DNA of 5,482 bases from an uncultured Chlamydiaceae bacterium (GTDB lineage: Bacteria; Chlamydiota; Chlamydiia; Chlamydiales; Parachlamydiaceae): assembly GCA_945957185.1 (NCBI GenBank), contig CAMFKA010000145.1:1-5482 (forward strand), in the 5' to 3' direction. How positions within the stretch are numbered: position 1 is the first letter of the stretch; every line of letters starts with the position of its first letter. Shown here piece by piece: positions 4,874 through 5,482 of this stretch. The notes beneath the pieces are model-generated. The model saw only the letters and a list, made by a program, of their open reading frames with translations, was not told the origin of the DNA and did no database searches. Both the position numbers and the translations under genes were made by a program.

Positions 4874-5257
4874 TCAATCACTTTCGTAAAAATCAAAATA
4901 ATAATTGCCGAAAGGGAAACAAGGGACTGTTTCATCCCAAACGCTTAATAATTTTTCGTATGCTAAGCGAATAGAAAGTCCATTTGGCAAGTCTGCAATG
5001 TAATTATAGACAGCCCATGTGTCTAAAATCTTGTCGACAATCAATTTGATTTCATCATCTTCGAGATGAGCAGGGGAGGGAAATAACTCTTTGTTAATCC
5101 CTAAATGGTCGCTCAAAGGCTTTGGCATAAATTCCATTTCTATCACCTGTGACACGATCTCGTTATCTGTGGAAAGGTATTCCCAATCTTTGGGTACCAA
5201 AGTTTTTGCGCGATCTAACGCCTGTAGTATTTCGGCTACATTTTCATTAATATTCAT
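4874..5257 (-). CDS. Hypothetical acidic protein, 127 aa
   Basis: Complete frame from ATG 5257 to the stop at 4874-4876. The protein is acidic, with no signal peptide or membrane helix. It looks largely helical up to about residue 110, then ends in the aromatic PCFPFGNYYFDFYESD. Distinct blocks are PLSDHLGINKELFPSPAHL (47-65), IADLPNGLSIRLAYEKLL (87-104) and VWDETVP (106-112). The combination 'lGI-k-FPp...DLPxxlp-rlaY-lL...wDe' is one I associate with small unnamed proteins in several bacterial phyla, but I know no function. The ribosome binding site is weak (GAGA about 14 bases upstream), so expression may be low. No strong promoter is seen. A TTTTGAATCA motif lies 29-52 bases upstream. It appears to stand alone. 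Confidence 0.75.
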   Translation of the reverse strand: MNINENVAEILQALDRAKTLVPKDWEYLSTDNEIVSQVIEMEFMPKPLSDHLGINKELFPSPAHLEDDEIKLIVDKILDTWAVYNYIADLPNGLSIRLAYEKLLSVWDETVPCFPFGNYYFDFYESD

Positions 5258-5285
5258 GATTTTTTACCATATCTCTAAATTTGTG

Positions 5286-5309
5286 TTGTATACCCAAAGT
5301 GATTCAAAA
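5286..5309 (-). repeat. TTTTGAATCAYTTT motif upstream of the gene at 4874-5257
   Basis: On the minus strand it reads TTTTGAATCACTTTGGGTAT, followed by ACAA. The first 14 bases equal those of the copy at 1924-1947 and differ by one from the palindrome arms. Like the left arm of the inverted repeat, it is preceded by TTGG. It ends 28 bases before the start codon, so it lies in or next to the promoter. A -35 TTGAAT is present in it but the matching -10 (CACAAA, 5280-5285) is weak. Confidence 0.55.
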
Positions 5310-5354
5310 CCAATAAGCATAGATTTCGCCTTAATTTTCACTGCTCAAAAAATA

Positions 5355-5388
5355 TTGAACAGCTTGAAACGTTGAACAGTTTAGAAGG
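5355..5388 (+). repeat. Imperfect 17-bp tandem pair
   Basis: TTGAACAGCTTGAAACG (5355-5371) is followed directly by TTGAACAGTTTAGAAGG (5372-5388), with 13 of 17 bases equal. The second unit ends at the left border of the partial MITE. With only two units, it may be chance. Confidence 0.35.
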
Positions 5389-5482
5389 GCCTTGTTGCAT
5401 AATTAATCACCACTGAGCCACTGAGAACACTGAGAACACTGAGAGTTTTTGAGAATTATGAGAATAGCATATCTTTCAATTA
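5388..5482. mobile_element. Second MITE copy, left end, cut by window edge
   Basis: GGCCTTGTTGCATAATTAA (5388-5406) repeats the ends of the element at 4599-4825. Similarity continues in the same order through CACTGAG units and the ATCATTCAATTA-like stretch to the window edge. Here CACTGAG occurs four times (5411, 5419, 5428, 5437), against three similar units in the complete copy, so the short tandem repeat varies between copies. If the element is whole, GTTTAGAAG (5379-5387) should recur just beyond its right end. Confidence 0.7.

Noticed and set aside
5091..5375. Plus-strand ORF of 94 codons
   Set aside because: It overlaps the better-supported minus gene at 4874-5257 and its upstream region, with no ribosome binding site.
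5411..5443. CRISPR-like array from repeated CACTGAG
   Set aside because: Units are 8-9 bases with no spacers. This is a short tandem repeat inside a MITE.

Overview
The window is AT-rich bacterial DNA with four complete genes on the minus strand, one partial minus-strand gene running off the left edge, and a two-gene operon on the plus strand. A secreted beta-barrel-like protein shows that the host is Gram-negative. The barrel sequence, the AT-rich composition and the loose packing of unnamed small proteins remind me of host-associated lineages such as Legionellales or Chlamydiota. That placement is an impression from memory, not something the window proves.

Layout from left to right. Positions 1-432 (-) hold the N-terminal 144 codons of an unknown protein with a clear sigma70-type promoter. 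Positions 611-1087 (-) encode an unknown 158-residue protein with its own promoter and a hairpin terminator. Positions 1223-1627 (-) encode a 134-residue soluble unknown. Positions 1628-2199 are a 572-base non-coding region holding a perfect 32-bp inverted repeat with mirror-image promoter-like sequences, a diverged third copy of the same motif and a possible 3'-half tRNA relic. Positions 2200-3184 (+) are an overlapping gene pair read as a toxin-antitoxin-type operon: a 76-residue small partner and a 253-residue zeta-toxin-like P-loop kinase, closed by a good intrinsic terminator. Positions 3257-4504 (-) encode a secreted, cysteine-rich outer-membrane beta-barrel candidate with a C-terminal Ig-like domain. 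Positions 4599-4825 are a small non-autonomous transposable element (MITE) with inverted ends and a perfect 9-bp target duplication. Positions 4874-5257 (-) encode a 127-residue acidic unknown. Positions 5388-5482 are the left end of a second MITE copy, cut by the window edge.

Three families of dispersed DNA repeats tie the region together. One is a 28-nt GGGGTCAGGCCTGACCCC-type palindrome found four times, each time 3' of a stop codon and in the same orientation relative to that gene. One is a TTTTGAATCAYTTT motif found four times in intergenic DNA upstream of genes. The third is the MITE. With mostly single-gene transcription units and a toxin-antitoxin pair, this looks like an accessory stretch built up by repeated small insertions. 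The most distinctive points are the mirrored promoter palindrome before the toxin operon and the complete MITE with its target duplication.
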